A stretch of DNA of 64,000 nt from Nannocystis bainbridge. GTDB lineage: Bacteria; Myxococcota_A; Polyangia; Nannocystales; Nannocystaceae. Positions 41,044 to 49,153 of this stretch are shown here, piece after piece. The notes below the pieces were generated by a model that was not told the DNA's origin, did no database searches, and was given only the letters and a program-made list of their open reading frames with translations. Where the stretch lies: contig NZ_JAQNDL010000003.1 in NCBI RefSeq assembly GCF_028368995.1, positions 1,302,001 to 1,366,000 on the forward strand, given 5' to 3'. A program made the translations under genes and the position numbers. Within the stretch, counting starts at the first letter, position 1, and each line of letters opens with the position of its first letter.

Positions 41044-41700
41044 TCAGGGGATGTCCGCCACGGTCACGCCGAGCCGCTCGGCGTAGCGCTCGAGCGTGCG
41101 CTGCCACGCCGGGCGCGCCAGGGCTCGCACGTAGAACGCCCGCAGCCGCGGGTAGTCGCCGAGCAGGGCCGTTTGACGGATCTCCCGCAGGACGGTGGCG
41201 AGCAGGATGTCGGCCACCGAGAACTCGTCCGCGGCGATCCACGTGCGCCCCTCGAGTCGGCGCTCGAGCCCGGCGAACAGCCGGCGGGTCCAGGCCACCA
41301 GCGCGGCTTGCTGCTCGTCGCTGCCCGCCGGCAGGCCGCCGCCGCCGATCAGCTGGATCGTCGCCACCGGCGGCTCGACCGAGGTGAGCGCCGCGAAGCA
41401 CCACTGGACGATCGCCGCCCGGCCCGCGGCGTCGGCCGGCAGCGCCCCGGCCTTCTCCGCCAGGTACAGCAGGATGGCGCCCGTCTCGGCGATGATGACG
41501 CCATCGTCGTCGATCACCGGCGCCTGGTTGAACGGGCTGATCGCCGCGAACGCCGGGCTGTCGAACTCGCCGCCGGTGTGGTCGAGCGGGTGGACGCGAT
41601 AGCGCAGCCCGAGCTCCTCGAGCGCCCACAGCACGCGCAGGTCGCGTGTCTCGCCGATGACCTTGGGATGGACCCGGCCGAAGCCGTAGAGCGTGATCAT
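41044..41700 (-). CDS. glutathione S-transferase family protein
   Basis: 218 residues, ATG 41700 with AGGAGG five bases upstream. The N-terminal thioredoxin-like domain (1-80: MITLYGFGRVHP.., RVLWALEELGLRY, FNQAPVIDDDGVIIAETGAILLYLAEK) contains the cis-Pro (APVI) and the ES/ET glutathione contact (AETGAI). The helical C-terminal domain has the conserved N-capping motif FSVADILLATVLREI. The catalytic position in the first loop is Tyr or Gly-Phe (LYGFGR), so the subclass is unclear. Probably detoxification or peroxide stress. Confidence 0.88.
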   Translation of the reverse strand: MITLYGFGRVHPKVIGETRDLRVLWALEELGLRYRVHPLDHTGGEFDSPAFAAISPFNQAPVIDDDGVIIAETGAILLYLAEKAGALPADAAGRAAIVQWCFAALTSVEPPVATIQLIGGGGLPAGSDEQQAALVAWTRRLFAGLERRLEGRTWIAADEFSVADILLATVLREIRQTALLGDYPRLRAFYVRALARPAWQRTLERYAERLGVTVADIP

Positions 41701-41852
41701 CCGAACCTCCTCACCCGGGCCGTCGTGGCCGTGGGCATGCCAAGGAAGAGCACGTCAGCGATTTGCGCGCAAGCTGACTCGGCCATACGCAGAGCGCCAT
41801 GAACCAAGCTCCGCGGCCAGGGCCCATGACGCGCGATGGCCGTTCTCACGGG

Positions 41853-44672
41853 CTAGCCGGGCACCTCCGTCAGCGAATCCGCCAAACGACGCAGCGCGCG
41901 GACCCGGCGAGGATCTCCCCGCGTTTGTTCGAGCGCCTCCGCCAGACGTCCCGCCGCCAGGGCGTACGCCGCGTCCATGCCCTGCCGCGCGCGCGGGTTC
42001 GCGTCGAAGATGGCGAGCGCCTCCTCGAGGAACGGAATGGCCAGAGCGGGAGATCCGCTCGCCAGGTGCACGCGCCCGATCCCCAGCGCCGGGAAGGCCC
42101 GCAAGACCTTCTCCTCGTCCGGCACCTCCGAATAGAGCACCGTCAACCGCGCGAAGTACGGCAGCGCTTCGTGGCAGCGGTTCAGATCGCACAGGCACTC
42201 GCCGATGTTTGTCAGCACCCCCGGGACATCGAATTCCACCGTCGTCTGCTCCTCGTCGTGGATCCGCAGCAGTTCGCGGCTCGTCTCGAGCAAACGCGCG
42301 ACGTCGCCACTCGCGAGGTAGATGTCCGAGAGCACCAGCAGCGCCGCCACGCGATCGGGATGGCCGCGCGGCAGCTCCCTCGTGTACACCGCGAACGCCC
42401 AGCGGGCCCGCCGTTCCGCCCGCTCCAGTGATTCGGACGCCCGGTCGGTCTCGGCCAGCATGAGCTCCGCGGTCGCGACCCGCACGCTGTCGCGCCCGTA
42501 CGTGGCGGAGAGGACCGCGCGGGCGTGCTCGAGCGGCGCTACCGCCTCCGAATAGCGCTGATCTTCGACAGCATCGATCCCGAGGTCGAGCTCGCAACGC
42601 GCGACCCACGGGTGCTCGGCGCCGTAGCGGGACCGGAGCTCCTCGCACAGCGCCTGGCGCAGGGCGAGACGCTCCTTCGGCGAATCTGCGCGGCCGAGGC
42701 TGCTGGCGAGCCCCTCGCGGGCGACGACGAGGTGCGGATGGTCGGCCGGGTGCAGGGCCTCCAGCGCGCGAATCACCATTCTGCGGAGTACCACGGCTTC
42801 GTGCGCGCGCCCCGGCTGCAGGTCCAGCAATTGCGCCTGCACGGCCTGCAACGTCGCGCCCACGGCCGGATCTGCCGCATCCACCACGGTGCTGTATGCG
42901 TGCTCCAGCCACATCTCGCCGCCGCTCGAGTCCCCCAGCTCGAAGCCATCCACCAGCGCGAGCTCGCTCCAGATCTGCCACAGAAGATCCGAACGACCGG
43001 CCCTTGCGGCGCGATCATAGGCGGTATGCAATGCCCGCCGGGCCAGATACGGCTCGCGCAACACGCGGTTCCGTAGCCGCCCCATCGCCAGCCACGATTC
43101 GGCCTCTGCCCCCGGATCGCCGATGCGCCTGCTCGCCTGTAACGCGAGCTCGCTCACCGCCACCGCGTCCCGGCCTTGTTTCGTCGCCTCGAGCACGCTC
43201 GCACGCGAGGCGAGCGCAGCCACCTCCGCGGCTCGCGGCGCAGGGGCGGTCGCCAGGGACAGGCGACAACGTTGCGGATCTGGCAAACCGGCGACCAGCC
43301 CCTCGGCCTCCGCTGCGATCCCGGCATCGGGCGCTGACAGCTGCTCGACGAGGTTCCCCAGAGCGTCTCGCGCTCGCTCGAGGCACTGGACCCTCCGCTC
43401 GAGCCGTGGTCGCGCCTGCTCGCTCGGTGTCACCGACGATTCACAGGCGTCTGCACGCGCTCGCGTCCACGCGCCCGCGTAGTCGTCCAGGGCCTTGACG
43501 ACCCGCTCGCGGGCCATCGCTGCGAACGGAGCGTCGAGTGCGATGAACGCCGCCTCGAGCGCATCCCGGCGTGCTGGATCCCAGACCCCCACGAGCGCCG
43601 TCTCCGGCGCCGGGCAGCCGACGACCTCGGGCGGGCCCAGCCTGAGTTGATTGCCGGCGACGGCCGCCGCGATCATCGCCGGCCCCGCGACCGCGAACAT
43701 CCGCGTCCGCTTGCGCCGGCCGAGCGCGGCCTCGATCTCGGCGATCAGCCGCGCCATCGCCGGATAACGATCGGCAGGGCTGTACGCGAGCCCTGTTGTC
43801 AATAGTCGCCGCAACCAGCGCGGCATCTTCGCCGCATGCGGCAGCGCCCGCGCGCCGCCCCCCGCGCGCCCACGCTCGAGCATCTCCTCCACCGTGAATG
43901 GACGCTCGCCGTGGACCGCCTCGTACAGGGCGACGCAAAACGAGAATTGATCGCTGCGAGCGTCGCACGCCGCACCGCTCAATTGCTCCGGAGACATGTA
44001 CGCGGGCGTCCCGGCCAGCGAGCCCGTGGTCACCGCGGCGGGTGCGGCCCAGTCGACGCTTCCGCTGGCCGGCGCGCTCGCGGGCGCTTGCAGCCGTTCG
44101 CCGCGCGCGAGGCCGAAATCGACGATTCGGACCCGGCCGTCCTCGCCCACCAGGGCGTTCGCCGGCTTGAAGTCGCGGTGCACGATCCCGGCGCGATGCG
44201 CCGCCTCGAGCCCGTGCGCGGCCTCGACGAAGCGCCGGAGGATGTCCTCAAGCGACCTGGATCCGCCGACGAGCCAGTGAGCCAGCGTCGTGCCAGGCAC
44301 CAGCTCCATGACGATGAAGACGCCCTCCTCGTGTTCTCCGACCTCGTAGACCTGGACTACGTTCGGATGCGACAGCCTCGCCAGCGCTCGCGCCTCGCGG
44401 AGCAGCCGGCCCCGCTCGCCGGGTGCATGGGCGACCACCTCCGGGCGGATCACCTTCAATGCGACCCTGCGATCCAACTGCTCGTCTTCCGCCGCGTACA
44501 CCACCCCCATCCCGCCCTGCCCGAGCGTCTCGCAGACGCGAAAGCGGCCGATCGTGACGGTCTCCGAGGTCTCGCCGAACAGGCGCCACGCGATCCTGCG
44601 GCTCATCGCCTCGCCCTCGAGGTCCCGCGTCGGCGGACTGAATCCCCGCGAGCTGGTCGGCTCACTGTCCAT
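41853..44672 (-). CDS. Ser/Thr protein kinase with C-terminal TPR-like region
   Basis: 939 residues from ATG 44672 (ATG 44606 is an alternative; the frame beyond 44672 overlaps the divergent gene). Kinase domain about 43-320: GQGGMGVVY loop, Lys73 (ALKVI), HRDFKPAN with Asp167, DFGLA with Asp185, GTPAYMSPEQ activation segment. A weak hydrophobic segment (FAVAGPAMIAAAVAG, about 326-340) may anchor it. The remaining ~590 residues are alpha-helical repeats of TPR type (e.g. AVSELALQASRRIGDPGAEAES, EALPYFARLTVLYSEV, AIPFLEEALAIFDA). The ECF sigma gene is divergent, 61 bp away. Paired ECF factors and Ser/Thr kinases are known, and in some the kinase activates the sigma by phosphorylation; the TPR tail may sense or recruit the target. 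Confidence 0.93.
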   Translation of the reverse strand: MDSEPTSSRGFSPPTRDLEGEAMSRRIAWRLFGETSETVTIGRFRVCETLGQGGMGVVYAAEDEQLDRRVALKVIRPEVVAHAPGERGRLLREARALARLSHPNVVQVYEVGEHEEGVFIVMELVPGTTLAHWLVGGSRSLEDILRRFVEAAHGLEAAHRAGIVHRDFKPANALVGEDGRVRIVDFGLARGERLQAPASAPASGSVDWAAPAAVTTGSLAGTPAYMSPEQLSGAACDARSDQFSFCVALYEAVHGERPFTVEEMLERGRAGGGARALPHAAKMPRWLRRLLTTGLAYSPADRYPAMARLIAEIEAALGRRKRTRMFAVAGPAMIAAAVAGNQLRLGPPEVVGCPAPETALVGVWDPARRDALEAAFIALDAPFAAMARERVVKALDDYAGAWTRARADACESSVTPSEQARPRLERRVQCLERARDALGNLVEQLSAPDAGIAAEAEGLVAGLPDPQRCRLSLATAPAPRAAEVAALASRASVLEATKQGRDAVAVSELALQASRRIGDPGAEAESWLAMGRLRNRVLREPYLARRALHTAYDRAARAGRSDLLWQIWSELALVDGFELGDSSGGEMWLEHAYSTVVDAADPAVGATLQAVQAQLLDLQPGRAHEAVVLRRMVIRALEALHPADHPHLVVAREGLASSLGRADSPKERLALRQALCEELRSRYGAEHPWVARCELDLGIDAVEDQRYSEAVAPLEHARAVLSATYGRDSVRVATAELMLAETDRASESLERAERRARWAFAVYTRELPRGHPDRVAALLVLSDIYLASGDVARLLETSRELLRIHDEEQTTVEFDVPGVLTNIGECLCDLNRCHEALPYFARLTVLYSEVPDEEKVLRAFPALGIGRVHLASGSPALAIPFLEEALAIFDANPRARQGMDAAYALAAGRLAEALEQTRGDPRRVRALRRLADSLTEVPG

Positions 44673-44733
44673 CACAGGTCCATCGCCAGTATACGCCGTC
44701 TCGCGGCGCGTCCGCCTGTGATAAAGTGAGGTC

Positions 44734-45351
44734 ATGACGAGCGACGTCGAGCTACTCCAGGCGTGGCGTTCGGGGGACCGTCGCGCGGGCAATGACCTCT
44801 TCAAGCGCCATTTCGACAGCATCCGCCGCTTCTTCCGCAATAAGGTCGACTTCGGGGTCGAAGACCTGGTTCAGCGGACCTTCGTCGCTTGCGTCGAGGG
44901 CCAGGAACGGTTCCGCGAGGACTCTTCATTTCGCACCTATCTGTTCGGGATCGCCCATAACATCCTGCGGGAGTTCTTTCGGGCCAAGCTGCGGGCCCCG
45001 GCTCCCCTCGACCTCGAGCAAGCGTCTGCCATCGACCTCGGCGCCGGCCCGTTCTCCCTGCTGGCGCGGCGCGCCGAAGAAAAGCTGCTGCTCCACGCCC
45101 TGCGTCGCCTCCCGCTGGCGTCCCAGATGATCCTCGAATTGTATTATTGGGAGCAGATCACCGGCGGGGAGCTGGGGGTGCTGTTGAACGTCCCTGAAGA
45201 CACCGCGCGCAGCCGCCTGCGCAAGGCCAAGCGGCAGCTCGAGTTGCTCCTCCACCAGCTCGAGACCGACCGCGAGAGCCTGCATAGCACGATCTCGGAC
45301 CTGGAGCGGTGGGCAGCCGGTCTGCGTGACCAGCTGGCGCTCGCGCGCTGA
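44734..45351 (+). CDS. ECF-type sigma factor paired with the Ser/Thr kinase
   Basis: 205 residues. Region 2 (about 20-90): LFKRHFDSIRRFFRNK, VEDLVQRTFVACVEGQERF, SFRTYLFGIAHNILREFFR. Region 4 (about 115-175): LRRLPLASQMILELYYWEQITGGELGVLLNVPEDTARSRLRKAKRQLE. No C-terminal regulatory domain beyond a coiled-coil tail. There is no anti-sigma gene; the divergent Ser/Thr kinase is the obvious regulator. In the segment that normally reads ..DLVQETF the Glu is Arg48, next to Thr49; in the ECF43 class a phosphorylated Thr in this region supplies the missing negative charge, so Thr49 is a candidate site. The stop is four bases from the convergent protease stop. Confidence 0.93.
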   Translation: MTSDVELLQAWRSGDRRAGNDLFKRHFDSIRRFFRNKVDFGVEDLVQRTFVACVEGQERFREDSSFRTYLFGIAHNILREFFRAKLRAPAPLDLEQASAIDLGAGPFSLLARRAEEKLLLHALRRLPLASQMILELYYWEQITGGELGVLLNVPEDTARSRLRKAKRQLELLLHQLETDRESLHSTISDLERWAAGLRDQLALAR

Positions 45352-45355
45352 AGCA

Positions 45356-46267
45356 TCAAATGTTCCGACTTTTCATGAACGCACGGATCGCCGGAGCCGG
45401 AGCCGCCAGGTTGTACTGACAGCGCGGGCCGTCCCCGCTGCATATCCCCCCATAATGGAGACCGACGACCTCGCCGGTGCCGGCATCGACCATCAGCGAG
45501 CCCGAGCTCCCGCCCAGCGTCGAGCAGTCGTGCCACAGCTCGTTGTCCGCGACCTTGAGCAGCCTGCCCGGCGCGACCCGCTTGATGTCGAAGGTCTCGC
45601 CGAAGATCCTGGTGATGAGGTCCTTCGGGTAGAACGCCGTCTTCTCGGCGGGATAGCCGATGAGGCACACCGTCTGGTCCTCCCGCACCGCGCTGGCGAA
45701 CCTCACCAGCCCCGTGGGCGGCACCGCGGGGCCCTGCGCCACGTCGATCTTCAGGAACGCGACGTGAAGCGCGTCGGAGATGTCGAGGAGCTGCGTCACC
45801 TTGAACTCGCGCGACTGCGTCGAACCCTTCTCGGCCAAGAAATCGACGTATAGCTCGGTCCTGCCCCGCGCCTGCAGCTCGCCGAAATAGTGCCCCATGT
45901 GGCCCGCCGTGGCGATCACGTCAGGACGTACCAGCCACGCCGTCCCCAGGTTCTCGTAGGCCGGGTTGCCGGCGAGCTCGAACCGCCCGACGCAGGCGAT
46001 CGCCGGCCCGATGCACGATCGCGCGGTCGTCAGCACGGGCGGCCACTTGCCGGACAGCGGCAGGGCGAACGAACCGCCGACGATCGGGATGCTCGGGTTG
46101 TCCCCGTCGATGGGATGGATGTTGCGATAAATCAAATGCTTCAGCAGCGCGGGGCCGAGCACGTCCCCGAAATTCTCGGGCGCGAGTTCGGGCAGCAAAC
46201 CGCCCCGATAATCCTGCATCAGCTTCTCCAGCGAGAACCTCGCCCCCGTGAATCGCTCCTCCGCCAT
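45356..46267 (-). CDS. trypsin-like serine protease without signal peptide
   Basis: 303 residues, ATG 46267 with GGAGGTGA four bases upstream. No signal peptide or TM, so probably cytoplasmic. An N-terminal helical extension (1-75) is followed by a chymotrypsin-fold domain: NLGTAWLVRPDVIATAGHM with catalytic His123, ISDALHVAFLKID with likely Asp165, CLIGYP, and LGGSSGSLMVDAGTGEVVGLHYGG with catalytic Ser255. The start lies about 20 bp from a GTGAC-N16-GTCAC element reading leftward. Intracellular trypsin-like proteases next to regulatory genes are typical of stress or conflict systems, in which the protease cleaves a partner on activation; the partner may be one of the two unknown proteins transcribed divergently. 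Confidence 0.88.
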   Translation of the reverse strand: MAEERFTGARFSLEKLMQDYRGGLLPELAPENFGDVLGPALLKHLIYRNIHPIDGDNPSIPIVGGSFALPLSGKWPPVLTTARSCIGPAIACVGRFELAGNPAYENLGTAWLVRPDVIATAGHMGHYFGELQARGRTELYVDFLAEKGSTQSREFKVTQLLDISDALHVAFLKIDVAQGPAVPPTGLVRFASAVREDQTVCLIGYPAEKTAFYPKDLITRIFGETFDIKRVAPGRLLKVADNELWHDCSTLGGSSGSLMVDAGTGEVVGLHYGGICSGDGPRCQYNLAAPAPAIRAFMKSRNI

Positions 46268-46287
46268 GTTTCACCTCCGGCCGGATA

Positions 46288-46313
46288 GTGACGGCCGTTC
46301 GCCGAACCGTCAC
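46288..46313 (-). promoter_or_regulatory. GTGAC-N16-GTCAC element for the protease gene
   Basis: Read leftward: GTGACGGTTCGG (from 46313) and CGTCACTATCC (to about 46282), with exactly 16 bases between GTGAC and GTCAC. The distance from the GTCAC box to the ATG is 21 bp, leaving a leader of about 15 bases that contains the ribosome site. The form (GTGAC-rich -35, CGTC-type -10) fits an ECF sigma promoter. Confidence 0.65.
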
Positions 46314-46360
46314 GCGCCCTCGGCGACAAATTTCGCGCGCGCCGGGTCGCTTCCGCCGGC

Positions 46361-46386
46361 GTGACGGTTCGGTGTTCCGGCGTCAC
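46361..46386 (+). promoter_or_regulatory. GTGAC-N16-GTCAC element for the rightward genes
   Basis: GTGACGGTTCGG (46361-46372) and CGTCACTATCC (46381-46391). It is a mirror copy of the leftward element; 13- and 14-bp outer blocks (CCGGATAGTGACG and CCGAACCGTCACGC) are shared exactly in inverted orientation, so the two promoters probably arose by inverted duplication. It is about 75 bp from the next start codon. Confidence 0.65.
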
Positions 46387-46462
46387 TATCCGGCGGTCCC
46401 GTGGCGCGCTGCCTGCGGGGCGATTTTTGAACGCTGCGAATCGTGAACGAAAGGACGGCATC

Positions 46463-46867
46463 ATGGCGACGACTTGGTTATTGAAGGATGCGACCGGAGC
46501 CAACCTCACCCATCAGCCCCCGAGCGGCTCTCCGCTCGAGCTCAATTTCACCCCGAGGGGTGAAGCCCATCTCGCGGGCTGGCCCGCCGAGTTGATCTAC
46601 CTCTGCGAGGCCACCGAGCCCACCGGGGCGACGGTCGTCATCCATCTCAGCCCCGACGAGTCCGGCTACTGGCTCTCGCAGGTGATGACGCGCCCCCGGG
46701 AAGACCCGTCGCACCCCGGCGACTACACCTGGACGACTGAAGGCGACGGGACGACGACGATCACGTTCGATGTCCCGGCCCTCACCAGCACGGAGATCTA
46801 CCGCTGGACGCTCGGCGAGGACGAACCACCGATCGCGCTCAAGATGAAGGTCCGCGTGCATCGGTAG
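46463..46867 (+). CDS. small beta-rich protein of unknown function
   Basis: 134 residues from ATG 46463 with AAGGA upstream; the open frame further left overlaps the promoter element. No signal peptide or TM. Alternating strands (TWLLKDATGANLTH, LELNFTPRGEAHLAG, ELIYLCEATEPTGATVVIHLS, TTTITFDVPALTSTEIYRWTLG, IALKMKVRVHR) suggest a beta-sandwich. Not recognised as a family. Position between the protease and the other regulon genes makes it a candidate substrate or adaptor of the protease. Confidence 0.75.
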   Translation: MATTWLLKDATGANLTHQPPSGSPLELNFTPRGEAHLAGWPAELIYLCEATEPTGATVVIHLSPDESGYWLSQVMTRPREDPSHPGDYTWTTEGDGTTTITFDVPALTSTEIYRWTLGEDEPPIALKMKVRVHR

Positions 46868-46895
46868 CGCCCGGCGAAAGAATCGACGCCCCGGC

Positions 46896-46921
46896 GTGAC
46901 GGTCTTCGACCCGCCTGTCAC
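46896..46921 (+). promoter_or_regulatory. third GTGAC-N16-GTCAC element
   Basis: GTGACGGTCTTCG (46896-46908) and GTCACTC (46917-46923), again with exactly 16 bases between the GTGAC and GTCAC boxes. It lies 29 bp after the previous stop and about 70 bp before ATG 46990. Confidence 0.6.
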
Positions 46922-46989
46922 TCATGCATCGAAGCGGCCGACCGGCTCCGTCCTTTCGACGGAGCGGTCGGCCCGCCCCCAGGATTGTC

Positions 46990-47697
46990 ATGGCCCACAA
47001 CACGCTCCAGATCTATCTCAACGAGATCATGTTCGACCGCGCCACCCTCGAGGTGATGCACGGATACGTCGCCACCTTCGCCAGCGCGAGCGTCGATTCG
47101 CGCGACGGCAGGGCCGGCGACGACGACGAGTGCAGCTGCCAGATGTACATCAGCCCGATGGCCTTCCGCGTCCAGCGCGAGAACGTCGCCGGCCGCGCCG
47201 ACCGGATCCACCAATACGACGGCGACGGCCTGCTGCTGGCCTCTTTCCCCAGCAAGGACCTCGACTCCATCTCGCTCACTTCTTTCTTCATCCGCGACCA
47301 CAGCCGGTCCCGTGACACCGCGACGATGCTGGAGAACCTCTTCGAGGGCGAGGGGCAGGGTCAGGCGCTCGTCGACGCGCTGCTCCCGCTCGTGAAGATG
47401 CTGCCCAGCGGAGGCCTCGCCGCGTCCGCCGTGATCGGCCTGCTGCCCGACGTCGCCCGGCTCATCGCCCGCGTGCTCAAGAATCGCAGGGACGCGATCA
47501 AGATCTACGCCGACGGCTCGCTCAACTTCCGCGACCCCGCCAGGCAGGTCGACAGCGACCAGGCGTGGGGCAAGAGCAGGGGCGACAAGGGCTACTTCAA
47601 CACCACGTGGGACTTCTGCACCACGCGCGACCCATACGCGCCGGTGCACCGCCTCACCCTCCCGAAATCGTTGAAGGAGCGGCTCGGGCTCAGCTGA
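46990..47697 (+). CDS. unknown protein with a central hydrophobic segment
   Basis: 235 residues from ATG 46990 (AGGA five bases upstream). No signal peptide. The N-terminal half is beta-rich (TLQIYLNEIMFDRATLEVMHGYVATFASAS, CSCQMYISPMAFRVQRENVAG). Residues about 120-165 form two hydrophobic/amphipathic helices (ALVDALLPLVKMLPSGG, ASAVIGLLPDVARLIARVL) flanked by basic residues. The C-terminal part is Asp/Trp-rich with DQAWGKSRGDKGYFNTTWDF. Not recognised; it does not match bacterial gasdermins by eye. A membrane-active effector released by the neighbouring protease is a possible but untested reading. Confidence 0.72.
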   Translation: MAHNTLQIYLNEIMFDRATLEVMHGYVATFASASVDSRDGRAGDDDECSCQMYISPMAFRVQRENVAGRADRIHQYDGDGLLLASFPSKDLDSISLTSFFIRDHSRSRDTATMLENLFEGEGQGQALVDALLPLVKMLPSGGLAASAVIGLLPDVARLIARVLKNRRDAIKIYADGSLNFRDPARQVDSDQAWGKSRGDKGYFNTTWDFCTTRDPYAPVHRLTLPKSLKERLGLS

Positions 47698-47722
47698 CCT
47701 CCCCTCGGACCCCCGGCACGTC

Positions 47723-49084
47723 ATGAAGATTCCTCCTCGCGTCATCGAACTGCTCCGGGCCGGCACGCCGCCCGTCTTCATCCTCGTGCTCGTGCTGGGG
47801 GCACTATGGTTCGTCAACAGTCGCTTCTCGGACTGCCAGGCGTTCGAGTGCATCATCCCTGTCCAGCGGGCCGAGCCGGAGGTGGAGCTCTACGCCACGC
47901 ACACCGTCTTCGATCGCCATGGCATCCACGAGTACCAGGTCTCGGGGACGTTCCTCCAGGCTTCGTCGCAAGTGCTGTCCGGGCTCGAAGAGGAGTTCGT
48001 GGTGGTCTTGCTGGTCTACGACCGCAGCGGCGCCATGCTGCACATCGACCACGAGACGCTCGTCAGCGGTCGCTTCACGTTCCACTTCCCGCTGCGGACC
48101 ACCGTGGCGCCCGAGGTCATCAACGTCAGCGTGCGGCGACGAACGCTCTGCCGTCCCGCGCCCGCCACACACGAGGTCGAGGGCCGCGCCGAGAAGCCGA
48201 CATCCGCCGCGGCCGTGAACGACGGGCCCACCCGGCCACCCGACGAGAAATGCAAAGAGAAGTCCCAGCATCTCGCCAGCGCCACCATCGAGCTGCCCGC
48301 CGATACCTCCAAGAAGCCCACCTCGCGGCTCAGCCTCGAGAAGGACGGCAACTCGCTCCGCCTGCTGTTCGCCATCTTCGCCGCCGGGCTGATGAGCATC
48401 GGCACCGTCCGTCTGCTCGACAGCCGTCTCCCCTGGCAACAGACCGTGCTGACGATGGTGATCTTCGGCCGCATCACCCTCGCCTGCTTCGCCGCGACGA
48501 TGGCGGTCGTGATCCTCCGCGGCTACCACACCCTCACCTCCGGCGATCTCAAGTCCGAGCTGGTGTCGATCGGGCTCGGGTACATCCAGAAGGGTCGCTT
48601 CAGCGAGCTCGCCAGCGAGGACTGGCTGTTCATGTTCGACATCCCGGCTCCCGCCAAGGACGGCACGATCGCGGCGCTCGGTGCTCCCGTATGGGTCATC
48701 ATGTTCGCCACGCTCGGCGCCGGCATCATGGTCACCCGGTTCCTCCTCGACGAGATTACGGAGGCCAAGATCGACAACGAGACCAACCGACTCCGCGACC
48801 ATTTCCTCGCCGTCGCGTTCGCGCCGCTCGGGGCGATCTTCGTCTATCAGGTGGCCAGCAAGCTCGACATCGCCAATCGCGAGCTCATCGCCAGCTCGGC
48901 GCTCGCGTCCGGTCTGGCCATGGGGCACATCCTCGATCGCTCCATCACCTTCGTCACCGAGCACTTCCCGGCCGGCCAGGGAGACTCGAACGCGAAACAG
49001 GGGACGGCCCTCGCCACCGTCCCCCCGGCGGTCACGCCCCCGCAGCCGCCCACGCCCACGCTCGGCGATCCCGACGGATCGTGA
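47723..49084 (+). CDS. multi-TM membrane protein with periplasmic domain
   Basis: 453 residues, 25 bp after the preceding stop and so probably in one operon. An N-terminal TM (PVFILVLVLGALWFV) is followed by a roughly 180-residue domain with Cys (SDCQAFECIIPVQ, RRRTLCRP, DEKCKEK) and beta strands, expected outside the membrane. Then come four hydrophobic segments (LLFAIFAAGLMSIGTVRLL, VIFGRITLACFAATMAVVIL, APVWVIMFATLGAGIMVTRFLL, FLAVAFAPLGAIFVYQVAS). A long loop between TM3 and TM4 contains DWLFMFDIPAPAKDG. The tail is Pro/Thr-rich. No transporter family recognised. It is the membrane component of the protease/ECF island. Confidence 0.75.
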   Translation: MKIPPRVIELLRAGTPPVFILVLVLGALWFVNSRFSDCQAFECIIPVQRAEPEVELYATHTVFDRHGIHEYQVSGTFLQASSQVLSGLEEEFVVVLLVYDRSGAMLHIDHETLVSGRFTFHFPLRTTVAPEVINVSVRRRTLCRPAPATHEVEGRAEKPTSAAAVNDGPTRPPDEKCKEKSQHLASATIELPADTSKKPTSRLSLEKDGNSLRLLFAIFAAGLMSIGTVRLLDSRLPWQQTVLTMVIFGRITLACFAATMAVVILRGYHTLTSGDLKSELVSIGLGYIQKGRFSELASEDWLFMFDIPAPAKDGTIAALGAPVWVIMFATLGAGIMVTRFLLDEITEAKIDNETNRLRDHFLAVAFAPLGAIFVYQVASKLDIANRELIASSALASGLAMGHILDRSITFVTEHFPAGQGDSNAKQGTALATVPPAVTPPQPPTPTLGDPDGS

Positions 49085-49153
49085 GGAGGGCGAGGGCTGC
49101 AGGCCAGGTCTCCTGGCGCGTGGAGTTCGGGGCGACTCGGCGCTGACCCGCGC

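Noticed and set aside
46990..47697. Bacterial gasdermin
   Set aside because: Right neighbourhood (protease) and size, but the N-terminal Cys and strand pattern of bacterial gasdermins were not seen. Left as unknown.
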